DNA of 64,000 nucleotides from Chloroflexota bacterium (lineage in GTDB: Bacteria > Chloroflexota > UBA11872): assembly GCA_026708035.1 (NCBI GenBank), contig JAPOVQ010000035.1, positions 124,001-188,000 of the forward strand. Reading direction: 5' to 3'. This document shows positions 31,334 through 39,677 of the stretch, one piece after another. Below the pieces are notes generated by a model, which ran no database searches, was not told the origin of the DNA, and saw nothing but the letters and a program-made list of their open reading frames with translations. Every line of letters begins with the position of its first letter. Within the stretch, counting starts at the first letter, position 1. The position numbers and the translations under genes were made by a program.

Positions 31334-31461
31334 GACGCTTGGGCGTGGGATGTCGGGGCCTATGCAGAGGTCTCCGGGCGCGGGTAGTACCATCGCCCTA
31401 CAGTTCGGCTTTTGTACGGCCCGAATTGGCGCGTTCGCAGGGGAGGCTGGGGCGTGGCGGC

Positions 31462-33972
31462 GTGAGCACGACGACGCTGACACCGCTGCGGCGCCAATAT
31501 CTTGACATAAAACGCCAGCACCCCGAAGCTCTCCTATTCTTTCGCCTCGGCGATTTCTACGAGCTGTTCGACCGCGACGCCGAGGTCGCCGCTGAAGAGC
31601 TGCAAATCGTGCTCACCTCGCGCGAGTTCGGGCGCAGCGGCCGCTCACCCATGTGCGGCGTGCCCCACCACGCCGTGGCGGGCTACATCGCCAAACTCGT
31701 CGAGGCGGGGCATCGCGTCGCGGTGTGCGACCAGGTAACCGCCGCCGGCAACGGCCTTGTGGACCGCGCGGTCACCCGGGTGATCACGCCGGGCACGGTG
31801 GTCGACGAGGACATGTTGCGGCCCCAGACAAACAACTACCTGGCGGCCGTGGTTCCCTCGGAGAGCCAGGTGGGCTTCGCCTACGCCGACGTCACGACCG
31901 GGGAGTTCGCCGCCACCGAGCTGCACGCCGGTCAACTCGGTCCCGAGCTCAGCCGGGTCGCGCCGCGCGAGACGCTGGCCTTCGGCGACATCGACCTGTC
32001 GGGCGCCGTGACCGGCGCGGACTGGATGGCCGATCCGGGCACGGCCGGGGAGACGCTGCGGCGCCATCTGGCGGTCCACGACCTTGACGGATTGGGACTC
32101 GCCGACCGTCCCCAGGCGTCGCGCGCCGCGGGGGCGCTGCTGGCCTACGTCAGCGAAACGGACGCAAACGCGCTGCACGTGCTGACCGGCCTGCACGTCT
32201 ACGGCGTGTCGACCTACATGGAGCTCGATCCCGCCACCCGCGCGAACCTGGAGCTCGAATCCGGGGGGCGCGCCTCACGCCGCGACCACAGCCTGCTGGG
32301 CGTGCTCGACCGAACCCGAACCCCGATGGGAGCCCGGCGATTGCGGCGGCACGTCGCCCGTCCGTCGCTCGAACGCGACGTGATCGAGCGGCGCCTGGAC
32401 CTCGTCGAGGCGCTTGTCGCAGACGCCGACCGCCGGGCCGAGCTGCGCGACACCCTGAGGTCCGTCGGCGACCTGGAGCGGCTGGCCAATCGCGTGCTGC
32501 GGCGCACGGCGAGCGTCAACGACGTCCGCCGCGTCGCCACCGCGCTCGACGGGCTGGCCTCGGTTCGCCACACGCTCGACGGGGCAGGCGGGGCGCTCGA
32601 ACACCTGCACGACCGCATCGACACCTGCGACGAGGCCCAGGCGCTGATTGCCCGAGCCATCGACGACGGCGAGCGCACCATTCGCGCCGGATACAGCGAC
32701 GAGCTTGACCGGCTGGTCGCTGGCGCCGGGTCGGCCAAGGCCTGGATCGCCGCGCTGGAAACGCAAGAGCGCGAACGCCTGGGGATCAGGTCGCTCAAAG
32801 TCCGCTTCAACCGCGTGTTCGGCTACTACATCGAGCTCGGCCGCGCCTACGCTGACCAGGTGCCAGATCACTACGAGCGCCGCCAGACCCTGGCCAACGC
32901 CGAGCGCTACGTCATCCCGGAGCTCAAGGAGCGCGAGGCGGAGGTCCTCAACGCCCAGGAGCAGATCGAAGCCCTCGAAGCCCTTCTGTTCGAGGAGGTG
33001 GTGGAGCGCCTCGCGGGATGGGCGCCCGCCATGCTCGAGTCGTCGGCGGCCATCGCCGCTCTCGACGTCGCCGCGTCGCTGGCCGAGGTGGCCGTGCTCC
33101 AGGGCTACACGCGACCAACGCTCACCGACGAAGGCCGCATCGAAATCGAGGCCGGTCGCCACCCGGTCGTCGAGGCCAGCCAGACCGAGCCGTTCGTGCC
33201 CAACGACACCCGGCTCGATCCCGACGATCGGCAAATCCTGGTGCTCACCGGACCCAACATGGCCGGCAAGTCCACCTATCTGCGCCAGACGGCGCTGATC
33301 GTGCTGCTGGCGCAGGTCGGGAGCTTCGTGCCGGCCGCGCGCGCCGAGATCAGCCTGGTGGACCGCATTTTCACGCGCGCCGGCGCACGCGACGACCTCG
33401 CGGCGGGCGCCAGCACCTTCATGGTGGAGATGCTGGAGCTGGCCGCCATCCTGGCCCAGGCCACGCCCCGCAGCCTGCTCATTCTGGACGAAATCGGCCG
33501 CGGCACGAGCACCTACGACGGAATCTCAGTTGCCCAGGCGGTCGTCGAGCACCTGCACCATCACCCGCGCCTGCGCGCCAAGACGATCTTCGCCACGCAC
33601 TACCACGAGCTGACCTCGGTGGCCGGCATGCTGCCCCGCGTGCACAACGCCAACGTCGCCGTCGCCGAGCAGGGTGAAAGGGTCGTGTTCCTGCGCCGCA
33701 TCGTGGACGGTCCGGCGGACCGCAGCTACGGCGTGCAGGTGGCCCAGCTGGCGGGACTGCCGCCGGCCGTGATCCGGCGCGCGCGCGAGATCCTGGTCGA
33801 GCTCGAGCGGCTAGCGGCCGGCGCCAAAGGCGTGCCGAACGTCCAACTCACGCTGCTGACGCCCGACGAGCATCCTGTCGTCAAGCGCTTGCGCCATCTG
33901 GATCCCGAGCAGCTGAGTCCCCTGGACGCGCTGAGCCTGGTCTACGAGCTGCGCAACGAAGCCGACGCGTGA
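31462..33972 (+). CDS. mutS: DNA mismatch repair protein MutS
   Basis: Mismatch-recognition ATPase of 836 residues. The N-terminal domain has FFRLGDFYELF with the mismatch-wedging Phe and Glu. The connector, lever and clamp regions follow, with VRFNRVFGYYIE. The ATPase has Walker A TGPNMAGKS (about residue 597), Walker B LILDEIGRGTSTYDG (about 676) and FATHYHELT. The GTG at 31462 is chosen because the family begins with this TPLRRQYLDIK block; frame extending upstream covers the repeat. It forms a 4 bp overlap with mutL. Confidence 0.95.
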   Translation: MSTTTLTPLRRQYLDIKRQHPEALLFFRLGDFYELFDRDAEVAAEELQIVLTSREFGRSGRSPMCGVPHHAVAGYIAKLVEAGHRVAVCDQVTAAGNGLVDRAVTRVITPGTVVDEDMLRPQTNNYLAAVVPSESQVGFAYADVTTGEFAATELHAGQLGPELSRVAPRETLAFGDIDLSGAVTGADWMADPGTAGETLRRHLAVHDLDGLGLADRPQASRAAGALLAYVSETDANALHVLTGLHVYGVSTYMELDPATRANLELESGGRASRRDHSLLGVLDRTRTPMGARRLRRHVARPSLERDVIERRLDLVEALVADADRRAELRDTLRSVGDLERLANRVLRRTASVNDVRRVATALDGLASVRHTLDGAGGALEHLHDRIDTCDEAQALIARAIDDGERTIRAGYSDELDRLVAGAGSAKAWIAALETQERERLGIRSLKVRFNRVFGYYIELGRAYADQVPDHYERRQTLANAERYVIPELKEREAEVLNAQEQIEALEALLFEEVVERLAGWAPAMLESSAAIAALDVAASLAEVAVLQGYTRPTLTDEGRIEIEAGRHPVVEASQTEPFVPNDTRLDPDDRQILVLTGPNMAGKSTYLRQTALIVLLAQVGSFVPAARAEISLVDRIFTRAGARDDLAAGASTFMVEMLELAAILAQATPRSLLILDEIGRGTSTYDGISVAQAVVEHLHHHPRLRAKTIFATHYHELTSVAGMLPRVHNANVAVAEQGERVVFLRRIVDGPADRSYGVQVAQLAGLPPAVIRRAREILVELERLAAGAKGVPNVQLTLLTPDEHPVVKRLRHLDPEQLSPLDALSLVYELRNEADA
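31502..31510 (+). other. TTKACATAA motif (XerD half-site-like), copy 3
   Basis: Exact TTGACATAA in the mutS N-terminus, encoding L-D-I-K and using ATA, a rare isoleucine codon in such a GC-rich genome. See the finding on the polarised motif family. Confidence 0.5.
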
Positions 33973-35684
33973 GCATCCGCCGCCTCCCGCCCGACATCGC
34001 CAGCAAGATCGCCGCCGGCGAGGTGATCGAGCGTCCCGCCTCGGTGGTGAAGGAGCTGATCGAGAACGCCATCGACGCCGGTGCCGGTCGGGTGACCGTG
34101 GAGGTGCACGAGGGCGGTCTGAGCTTCATTCAAGTCACCGACGACGGTCATGGCATCGCGTCGGACCAGCTGGAGCTTGCCGTGGAACGCCACAGCACCA
34201 GCAAGCTGCGCACCGTGGACGACCTGTCGCGCATCCGCACGCTGGGGTTCCGCGGCGAAGCGCTCGCCAGCATCGCCGCCGTCGCCGAGCTAACCATAGC
34301 GTCGGTGACCGGCGCGGGGTCTCCCGGGCATCGGGTGACGGCGTGCGATGACGCCATCATCGAGTCGACGCCCCACGGCGGGCCGGTCGGAACGCAAGTC
34401 ACGGTGCGCGCGCTGTTCCGGTCGATTCCGGCGCGACGCCAGTTTCTAAGGGCCGAGCGCACGGAGCTCGGCCACGTCATGGACGCCGTGACGCACGCCG
34501 CCATCGGGCACCCATCAGTCGCGTTTCGCCTGCTCGACGGCGAACGCGAGCGACTGCGCACGCCCGGAACAGGCGATCTGCGGGCCACGCTCGTTGCCAT
34601 CCACGGCCAATCCGTCGTCAAGGAACTGATCGAGCTGCCGCCCGGCGAGACGCTCGGCATCGACGGATTCGTCTCGCAGCCGCACGTCCAGCGGAGCACG
34701 CGCCGTGACATCTCGCTCTTCGTGAACGGCCGCTGGGTCGGCGACCGGCTGCTGGCCGGCGCCATCAGCGACGCCTACCAGGGCCTGCTGCCGAGCCGGC
34801 GCTACCCGGTCGTGGTTCTCCGGCTGGAGATCCCACCCGAGGACGTGGACGTCAACGTGCATCCGGCCAAGGCCGAGGTGCGATTCCGACGCGGCGGCGA
34901 AGTCTTCAGCCGCGTATCGGCCACCGTGCGCCGCGCCCTGACGGCCGGCGGCGCGGTGACGCCCGCGCGAGTGGACGAGCCCATCCTGGACCAGTTCTAT
35001 CTGCCGACCGGCGCCATGCCCTGGGACGGGAATCCGCCACCGGCCCCGCGCAACCTGCCCGGCGAGCCGCCGGGGGAGCCGCAGCCGGAGGCGGACGCCA
35101 ATGGCGGCGGACAGCTTCGCTCGCCCGTGCCCCGCGCGCTGGGACAGATCGATCACACCTACATCGTGGCCGTCGGTCCCGCCGGTGTGTACCTGATCGA
35201 CCAGCACGCCGCCCACGAGCGCATCCTCTACCACCAGTTGGGCCAGACTGGCGCCAATTCCAGCCAAGCCTTGCTCGACCCGGCGCCGGTCACGCTCTCG
35301 GCTCCGGCCTCCGAGTGGGTCGGCGATCACCTGGCGGATCTCGCGGCGTTGGGCGTCGACGTGGAGCCGTTCGGCACGAATGCCTGGCTGGTGCGCCGAG
35401 TGCCCGCGACCGGACGGGCCATCGACGCGGCGGCCTACTTGTCTGCCGTGGTCGACGAAGCGCGCGAGGCGCCCACCGGCCGGCGCGTGGTCACCGAGCA
35501 GCTGCGCTGGTCCGCCGCGTGCCACGCGGCGGTGAAAGCCGGCGACCAGCTCGCCATCGACGAGATGCAGGCGGTCGTCGAAGGACTGGAGCGCTGCGAT
35601 CTGGGCCTCACCTGCCCGCACGGCCGCCCCACCATGATCCTGCTCACGCGCGACCTGCTCGATCGGCAGTTCGGCCGCGGCTAG
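33969..35684 (+). CDS. mutL: DNA mismatch repair protein MutL
   Basis: GHKL ATPase partner of MutS, 571 residues. ATP-binding motifs are ELIENAIDAGA, DDGHGI and TLGFRGEALASI near the N-terminus. The C-terminal dimerisation domain carries DQHAAHE, SAACHAAVK and CPHGRPT, elements of the metal-binding endonuclease type, but the second Glu of the DQHA(X)2E(X)4E motif is His (YHQL). A Pro-rich linker (about residues 340-385) joins the halves. GTG start overlapping the mutS stop. Confidence 0.94.
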   Translation: MSIRRLPPDIASKIAAGEVIERPASVVKELIENAIDAGAGRVTVEVHEGGLSFIQVTDDGHGIASDQLELAVERHSTSKLRTVDDLSRIRTLGFRGEALASIAAVAELTIASVTGAGSPGHRVTACDDAIIESTPHGGPVGTQVTVRALFRSIPARRQFLRAERTELGHVMDAVTHAAIGHPSVAFRLLDGERERLRTPGTGDLRATLVAIHGQSVVKELIELPPGETLGIDGFVSQPHVQRSTRRDISLFVNGRWVGDRLLAGAISDAYQGLLPSRRYPVVVLRLEIPPEDVDVNVHPAKAEVRFRRGGEVFSRVSATVRRALTAGGAVTPARVDEPILDQFYLPTGAMPWDGNPPPAPRNLPGEPPGEPQPEADANGGGQLRSPVPRALGQIDHTYIVAVGPAGVYLIDQHAAHERILYHQLGQTGANSSQALLDPAPVTLSAPASEWVGDHLADLAALGVDVEPFGTNAWLVRRVPATGRAIDAAAYLSAVVDEAREAPTGRRVVTEQLRWSAACHAAVKAGDQLAIDEMQAVVEGLERCDLGLTCPHGRPTMILLTRDLLDRQFGRG

Positions 35685-35692
35685 CGCAGGCC

Positions 35693-35773
35693 GCGGGCGG
35701 GTCTGAGACCCGCCCCTACCGAGCAAAGTGTGGGCGCGAGAATCCCGTAGGGGCGGGTTTCAAACCCGCCCGC
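35693..35773. repeat. Pair of inverted palindromic repeats (BIME-like)
   Basis: Two 21 bp palindromes face each other. One has arms GGGCGGGTCT and AGACCCGCCC and is followed by CTAC (35695-35719). The other is preceded by GTAG and has arms GGGCGGGTTT and AAACCCGCCC (35747-35771). They lie after mutL and could form stem-loops that end its transcript. The rest of the gap to 35875 shows nothing clear. Confidence 0.75.
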
Positions 35774-35875
35774 ACGTGCCGCCGGCAAGTGTGGCCGCGT
35801 GTCGCACAAGCCGAGACGCCCAGCGTCGCGTAGCATCACCGACGGATTCGAAGACTTTCACCCTGGGGGGTCCAC

Positions 35876-36661
35876 ATGCGGCTAGCCGACAAGGTGGCAA
35901 TCGTGACCGGCGGCGCCAAGGGGATCGGACGAGGCATCGCGACGGCGTTCGCCGCCGAGGGGTGCCGCGTGATCATTGCTGACATCGACGCGGTGACCGC
36001 CGCCGAAACCGTGGACGAGATCCAGTCCGCCGGCGGGCAGGCGGAGTTCCAGTCCACCGACGTGCGCCTGCCCGCGGACATCGAGCAGACCATCAAGCGC
36101 ACAGTCGACGCCCACGGCCGGCTGGACGTAATGGTCAACAACGCCGGCTGGCACCCGCCGGCCACAACCATCGACGAGACTTCGCTGGAGCTCTTCGAAT
36201 CTCAGCTCACGCTCAATCTCACGAGCACCTATCTCGGCAGCAAATTCGCCGTGCCGCATTTGCGCCGGACCAAGGGCAACATCATCAACACGGCCTCCCT
36301 GGTGGGCGTCGTGGGGCAGACGCTGGCCGCGGCCTACGCGGCCTCCAAGGGCGGCCAAGTCGGCTTCACCAAGGCCCTGGCGGTCGAACTCGCGCCGCAG
36401 GGCGTGCGGGTGAACTGCATCTGCCCCGCGGGCGTCGACACGCCGCTGCTGTGGGAGTGGGCCAACACCCTCGACGACCCGGCGGCGGCCGCGCGGTCGG
36501 TAGACGCGCTGCACCCGCTGGGCCGCATGGCGCAGGCGGCGGAGATCGGCCGTGCCGCGCTCTTTCTCGCGAGCGAGGACGCGTCGTTCGTCACCGGCCA
36601 CGCGCTGGTCGTGGACGGCGGCGCCACACTGGACTATTCGCCGGCCCAGTACTCGGCCTGA
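35876..36661 (+). CDS. SDR family oxidoreductase
   Basis: Intact classical SDR of 261 residues: TGGAKGIG, Asp in IADID (NAD preference), VNNAG, Ser in NTASLVG, YAASK and the C-terminal VTGHALVVDGGATL. It resembles glucose 1-dehydrogenase/3-oxoacyl reductase-type SDRs, but the substrate is unknown. ATG start with GGGGGG eight bases upstream. It is convergent with the sulfatase-like gene 31 bp downstream. Confidence 0.87.
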   Translation: MRLADKVAIVTGGAKGIGRGIATAFAAEGCRVIIADIDAVTAAETVDEIQSAGGQAEFQSTDVRLPADIEQTIKRTVDAHGRLDVMVNNAGWHPPATTIDETSLELFESQLTLNLTSTYLGSKFAVPHLRRTKGNIINTASLVGVVGQTLAAAYAASKGGQVGFTKALAVELAPQGVRVNCICPAGVDTPLLWEWANTLDDPAAAARSVDALHPLGRMAQAAEIGRAALFLASEDASFVTGHALVVDGGATLDYSPAQYSA

Positions 36662-36692
36662 TGGGTCCGGTCGCGGCGCCAACGTCTCCCGC

Positions 36693-38120
36693 CTAGAACC
36701 GCTCCGTCCGAACGCCCAGCTGCGTCCGGGAGAGATAAGGCGTGCATCCCGGCTGCCCTTGAAACTCGGCGAAGTGGGCCGGAATCTCACCGCCGGCGTC
36801 CTCGATCGCCAATCCGAGCAGTCGCTCCACGACGTCGGGATGCTGACTCGCCAGGTTGTTCGTGAGGTCCGGATCGTCCTGCACCCGGTACAGCAGCGGC
36901 TCCTCGCCCCAAATCGTGGCGTTGCACCACCAGGTGTCGTCGATCACCGTGACCAGCGGACCCCACGCCACCGTCGCGTGGCTGCGAGCGGACGACCCCT
37001 CACCCGTCAGCAGCGTCCCCAGGTCCGCCCCGTCGACATCGGGCGCCAGACCTCCAGCAGCCAGAATCGTCGCCGCCACGTCGGTGTTCATCACCAGGTC
37101 GTCGCAGGTCGTGTCACGCCCGGCGCCGTCCGGCGACCGGATCAGCAGCGCCAGGTCGGCCACCGCGCGGGTCAGGGGATGCCCCTGCTTGCTCACCAGG
37201 CCCTTGTCGCCGGGATCGAATCCCAGGTTGTGTCCGTGATCTGAGACGACGATCACCAGCGTGTCGTCCAAGCGGCCGCTGAACTTCAGTGCCTCGAAGA
37301 AATGGCCGAACCAGCGGTCGCACAGCGTCACCTCGCCGGCGTAGTTCGCCTGGCAGCGCTCCAGCTCGCGCGCCGTATACATCCCCTCGTGCGGCGCATA
37401 GAGCGACTGGATGATGTCCGCCGTGTCGTCCTCGACATCGTCGTACATGCGCCGGTAGTTCTCCGGCGGCTCCCACGGCTCGTGCGGATCGAACGAGTCC
37501 ACCACCAGGAAGAACCGCTCCGCGTCCTGGTTTTCATAGATCCAGCGGCTCGCGCTGCGAAAGAGTCGCGCCGGGTAGTAGTCGGCCTCGTCCTGGCGGA
37601 ATTGGTTGTTCAGCAGGTACTGCCGGAAGAACTCGGTGCGCTGGTGCACCGGCGGGAACCGCTCGGGGACGTGATGCCGGATGGCGCCGGGCGGCAGCGC
37701 CGGTCCCGAGCGAAATCGGTCGGTCTCCTGGCCGCGAATCCAGTCCCACTCGTCGAACCCGCGGTGGAAGTTCTTGGACGGCTTGAACTGGTGATAGCAA
37801 TCCGTCAGCAGCGCCGTGCGGTATCCCACCTCCCGCAGCCGCTCCGCCACCGTGTCCTGCTCCTCGGGAATCGGCCCCCATCCCGGCGCGCCAATAAAGT
37901 CGCCCTTCAAGGTGCGGTGACCATGAAACGGATAGGTTCGCAAGCCCGTGTGCACGGCGCGTCGGAACGGCAGCGTCGGCAGCGACTCTGGATAGGCCCG
38001 CGTGAACCGCACCGACTCGCGCGCGAGGGCATCCAGGTGCGGGGTCGAGATCCACTCGTTGCCATAGGCCCCGAGATGGTCCTTCCGCAGCGTGTCGAAG
38101 ATCACCAGCACGATGTTCAT
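36693..38120 (-). CDS. Sulfatase/alkaline phosphatase-superfamily hydrolase with Thr nucleophile position
   Basis: The protein of 475 residues follows the sulfatase fold: an N-terminal metal site IFDTLRKDHLGAYGN, TPHLDALARESVRFTRAY, a middle segment with DSFDPHEPWEPP, and the late metal site VVSDHGHNLGFD. At the formylglycine position, where sulfatases have C/S-x-P-x-R, the sequence is TLPFR. The Cys or Ser is Thr, as in phosphatase-like members of the superfamily. No signal peptide is seen, so it is probably cytoplasmic. It may be a phosphodiesterase or phosphonate/phosphate ester hydrolase rather than a sulfatase. ATG start; 96 bp from folD, transcribed in the same direction. Confidence 0.8.
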   Translation of the reverse strand: MNIVLVIFDTLRKDHLGAYGNEWISTPHLDALARESVRFTRAYPESLPTLPFRRAVHTGLRTYPFHGHRTLKGDFIGAPGWGPIPEEQDTVAERLREVGYRTALLTDCYHQFKPSKNFHRGFDEWDWIRGQETDRFRSGPALPPGAIRHHVPERFPPVHQRTEFFRQYLLNNQFRQDEADYYPARLFRSASRWIYENQDAERFFLVVDSFDPHEPWEPPENYRRMYDDVEDDTADIIQSLYAPHEGMYTARELERCQANYAGEVTLCDRWFGHFFEALKFSGRLDDTLVIVVSDHGHNLGFDPGDKGLVSKQGHPLTRAVADLALLIRSPDGAGRDTTCDDLVMNTDVAATILAAGGLAPDVDGADLGTLLTGEGSSARSHATVAWGPLVTVIDDTWWCNATIWGEEPLLYRVQDDPDLTNNLASQHPDVVERLLGLAIEDAGGEIPAHFAEFQGQPGCTPYLSRTQLGVRTERF

Positions 38121-38216
38121 AAGTGACGAGGCCCTTGCCGCCGTGAGCCAGGCGAGCGGGAAGCTGACCGGCGGATCGTAGCCCAGCGGCGCACGAGGTC
38201 GCCGGCCGATGTTTGG

Positions 38217-39053
38217 CTACTCGCCCTGCGCCTCCCGGGTGAGTGTGAGCAGATTCTCCAGCAGGCAATAGACCGTCAGCGGCCCCACGCCCCCGGGCAC
38301 CGGCGAATAGGCCGAGGCGACTTCGGCCACACCGTTCGCATCCACGTCGCCTTTCAGACCTTCGGACGTGTAGGTGGCGCCCACGTCGATGACCACCGCG
38401 CCCGGCTTCACGTGCTCGCGGGTAATCAGGCCGGGATGCCCCACGCACGTGACCAGCACGTCGGCCTGCGAGGTTACCGCCGCCAGATCGCGAGTCCGCG
38501 AGTGGCAAAGGGTCACGGTCGCGTCGCGCGCCAGCATCAGCAACGCCACCGGCTTGCCCACGCCGCGGCTGCGGCCCACGACCGCCACCGGACGCCCGGC
38601 CAGCGGGATTTCGTAGTACTCCAGCAGGCGCAGAACCGCCGTCGCCACGCCCGGCGCCAGCTCGGATGCGCCTGCCAGCACCGCGCCGATGGCGGCGCGA
38701 GTAATCCGGTCCACATCCTTCGAGGGCGGAACCGCGGCGACAATGGACGCAGTGTCCACCGACGACGGAAGTGGCAGCGCCAGGATTATTCCCTGGATCT
38801 GCTCGTCCGCCCCGAGCCGCTCCACGAGCCCGACGGCCTCGGCGGTCGTCGACGCTTCGTCGAGCAATTGTTCGGCGACTGGCACGCCAACGCGGCGAGC
38901 GCCGCGCGAAACCTGCCGGGCGTAGGCGGCCCCGGCGGGATGGGTCGCGCACCGAACGAAGGTTAGGGCGGGCAGCTTGGCGAACTGCGTGAGTTCCGCG
39001 GCAAGCGACGCCCGCAGCGCCCGAGCCGGCTCCCGGCCCGTCAGCGCCGTCAC
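38217..39053 (-). CDS. folD: Methylenetetrahydrofolate dehydrogenase/cyclohydrolase
   Basis: Interconverts methylene-, methenyl- and formyl-tetrahydrofolate. Family blocks are GIILALPLPSSVD, PSKDVDRI, AVVGRSRGVGKPVALLML (NADP binding), VIDVGATYT and DVDANGVAEVASAYSPVPGGVGPLT. The active-site region with the catalytic Lys normally in YxxxK reads AYARQVS, an unusual replacement. GTG 39053 overlaps the fchA stop (GTGA) and has GGAG eight bases upstream, giving 278 residues. A longer upstream frame lies in fchA. Confidence 0.88.
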   Translation of the reverse strand: MTALTGREPARALRASLAAELTQFAKLPALTFVRCATHPAGAAYARQVSRGARRVGVPVAEQLLDEASTTAEAVGLVERLGADEQIQGIILALPLPSSVDTASIVAAVPPSKDVDRITRAAIGAVLAGASELAPGVATAVLRLLEYYEIPLAGRPVAVVGRSRGVGKPVALLMLARDATVTLCHSRTRDLAAVTSQADVLVTCVGHPGLITREHVKPGAVVIDVGATYTSEGLKGDVDANGVAEVASAYSPVPGGVGPLTVYCLLENLLTLTREAQGE

Positions 39054-39676
39054 GATCGCAACTCCGCCAGGACGCCGTCCGCGGCAGCGTCGGCACGCGC
39101 CAGTGCGTCGCGAAAACGCTCGCAACTGCGCTCCAGCGCAGCGCGCGCGGCGTCGTCGGCGACCGAGCCGATATTGGCGGCGATGTTCATCTCGCAGATG
39201 CGCATGGCGCCGCGCGCCAGCGCCGCGCCGGCGGCGGCATCGCAGCGCACGTTCGGATTGGCCTCGGAAATGGCGGCGCCGGAAAGCTCGATCACCTCGA
39301 GCGCCAGCTCGCCCACCTCCGCGGGGACGCGGCTTGCCGCCAATGCCGCGGTGCCTATCGCTTCGGCCCGCGCGGCCTTGGCGGCGCGTGGCAGTCGATA
39401 GGACTCCAGCAACCCGGCGTAGGCGTCGGCATCCGCCTCGATGAGCGCCAGCGCCTCACCGCGAATCGCGTCCGTCCGGGCCACGATGCGTTTCATTTCG
39501 GCATGCACGGATTTGAAGCGTTTCCTGGCCAGCGTGAGCCGGGCGCTCATGCCCACCAGCGCCGCTCCCAGCGCCACGGCCGCCGCCGCCGCGCTGCCGC
39601 CGCCGGGCGTGGGTGAATCGGACGCCAGCGCCGCCGCGAAGCCCTCGATCGTTGCGTGAGCGGCGCCTTCCGCCAC
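39050..39676 (-). CDS. fchA: Methenyltetrahydrofolate cyclohydrolase/formiminotransferase-cyclodeaminase family protein
   Basis: An all-helical protein of 208 residues with the family's glycine-rich PTPGGGSAAAAAVALGAALVGM, SLAR-like helices and the end EANPNVRCDAAAGAALARGAM. The free-standing form acts as cyclohydrolase on methenyl-THF (FchA) or as formimino-THF cyclodeaminase. Position between metF and folD favours the first. The GTG at 39676 begins at the conserved AEGAAHATIEGF; an earlier start runs into metF. Confidence 0.83.
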   Translation of the reverse strand: MAEGAAHATIEGFAAALASDSPTPGGGSAAAAAVALGAALVGMSARLTLARKRFKSVHAEMKRIVARTDAIRGEALALIEADADAYAGLLESYRLPRAAKAARAEAIGTAALAASRVPAEVGELALEVIELSGAAISEANPNVRCDAAAGAALARGAMRICEMNIAANIGSVADDAARAALERSCERFRDALARADAAADGVLAELRS

Positions 39677-39677
39677 G

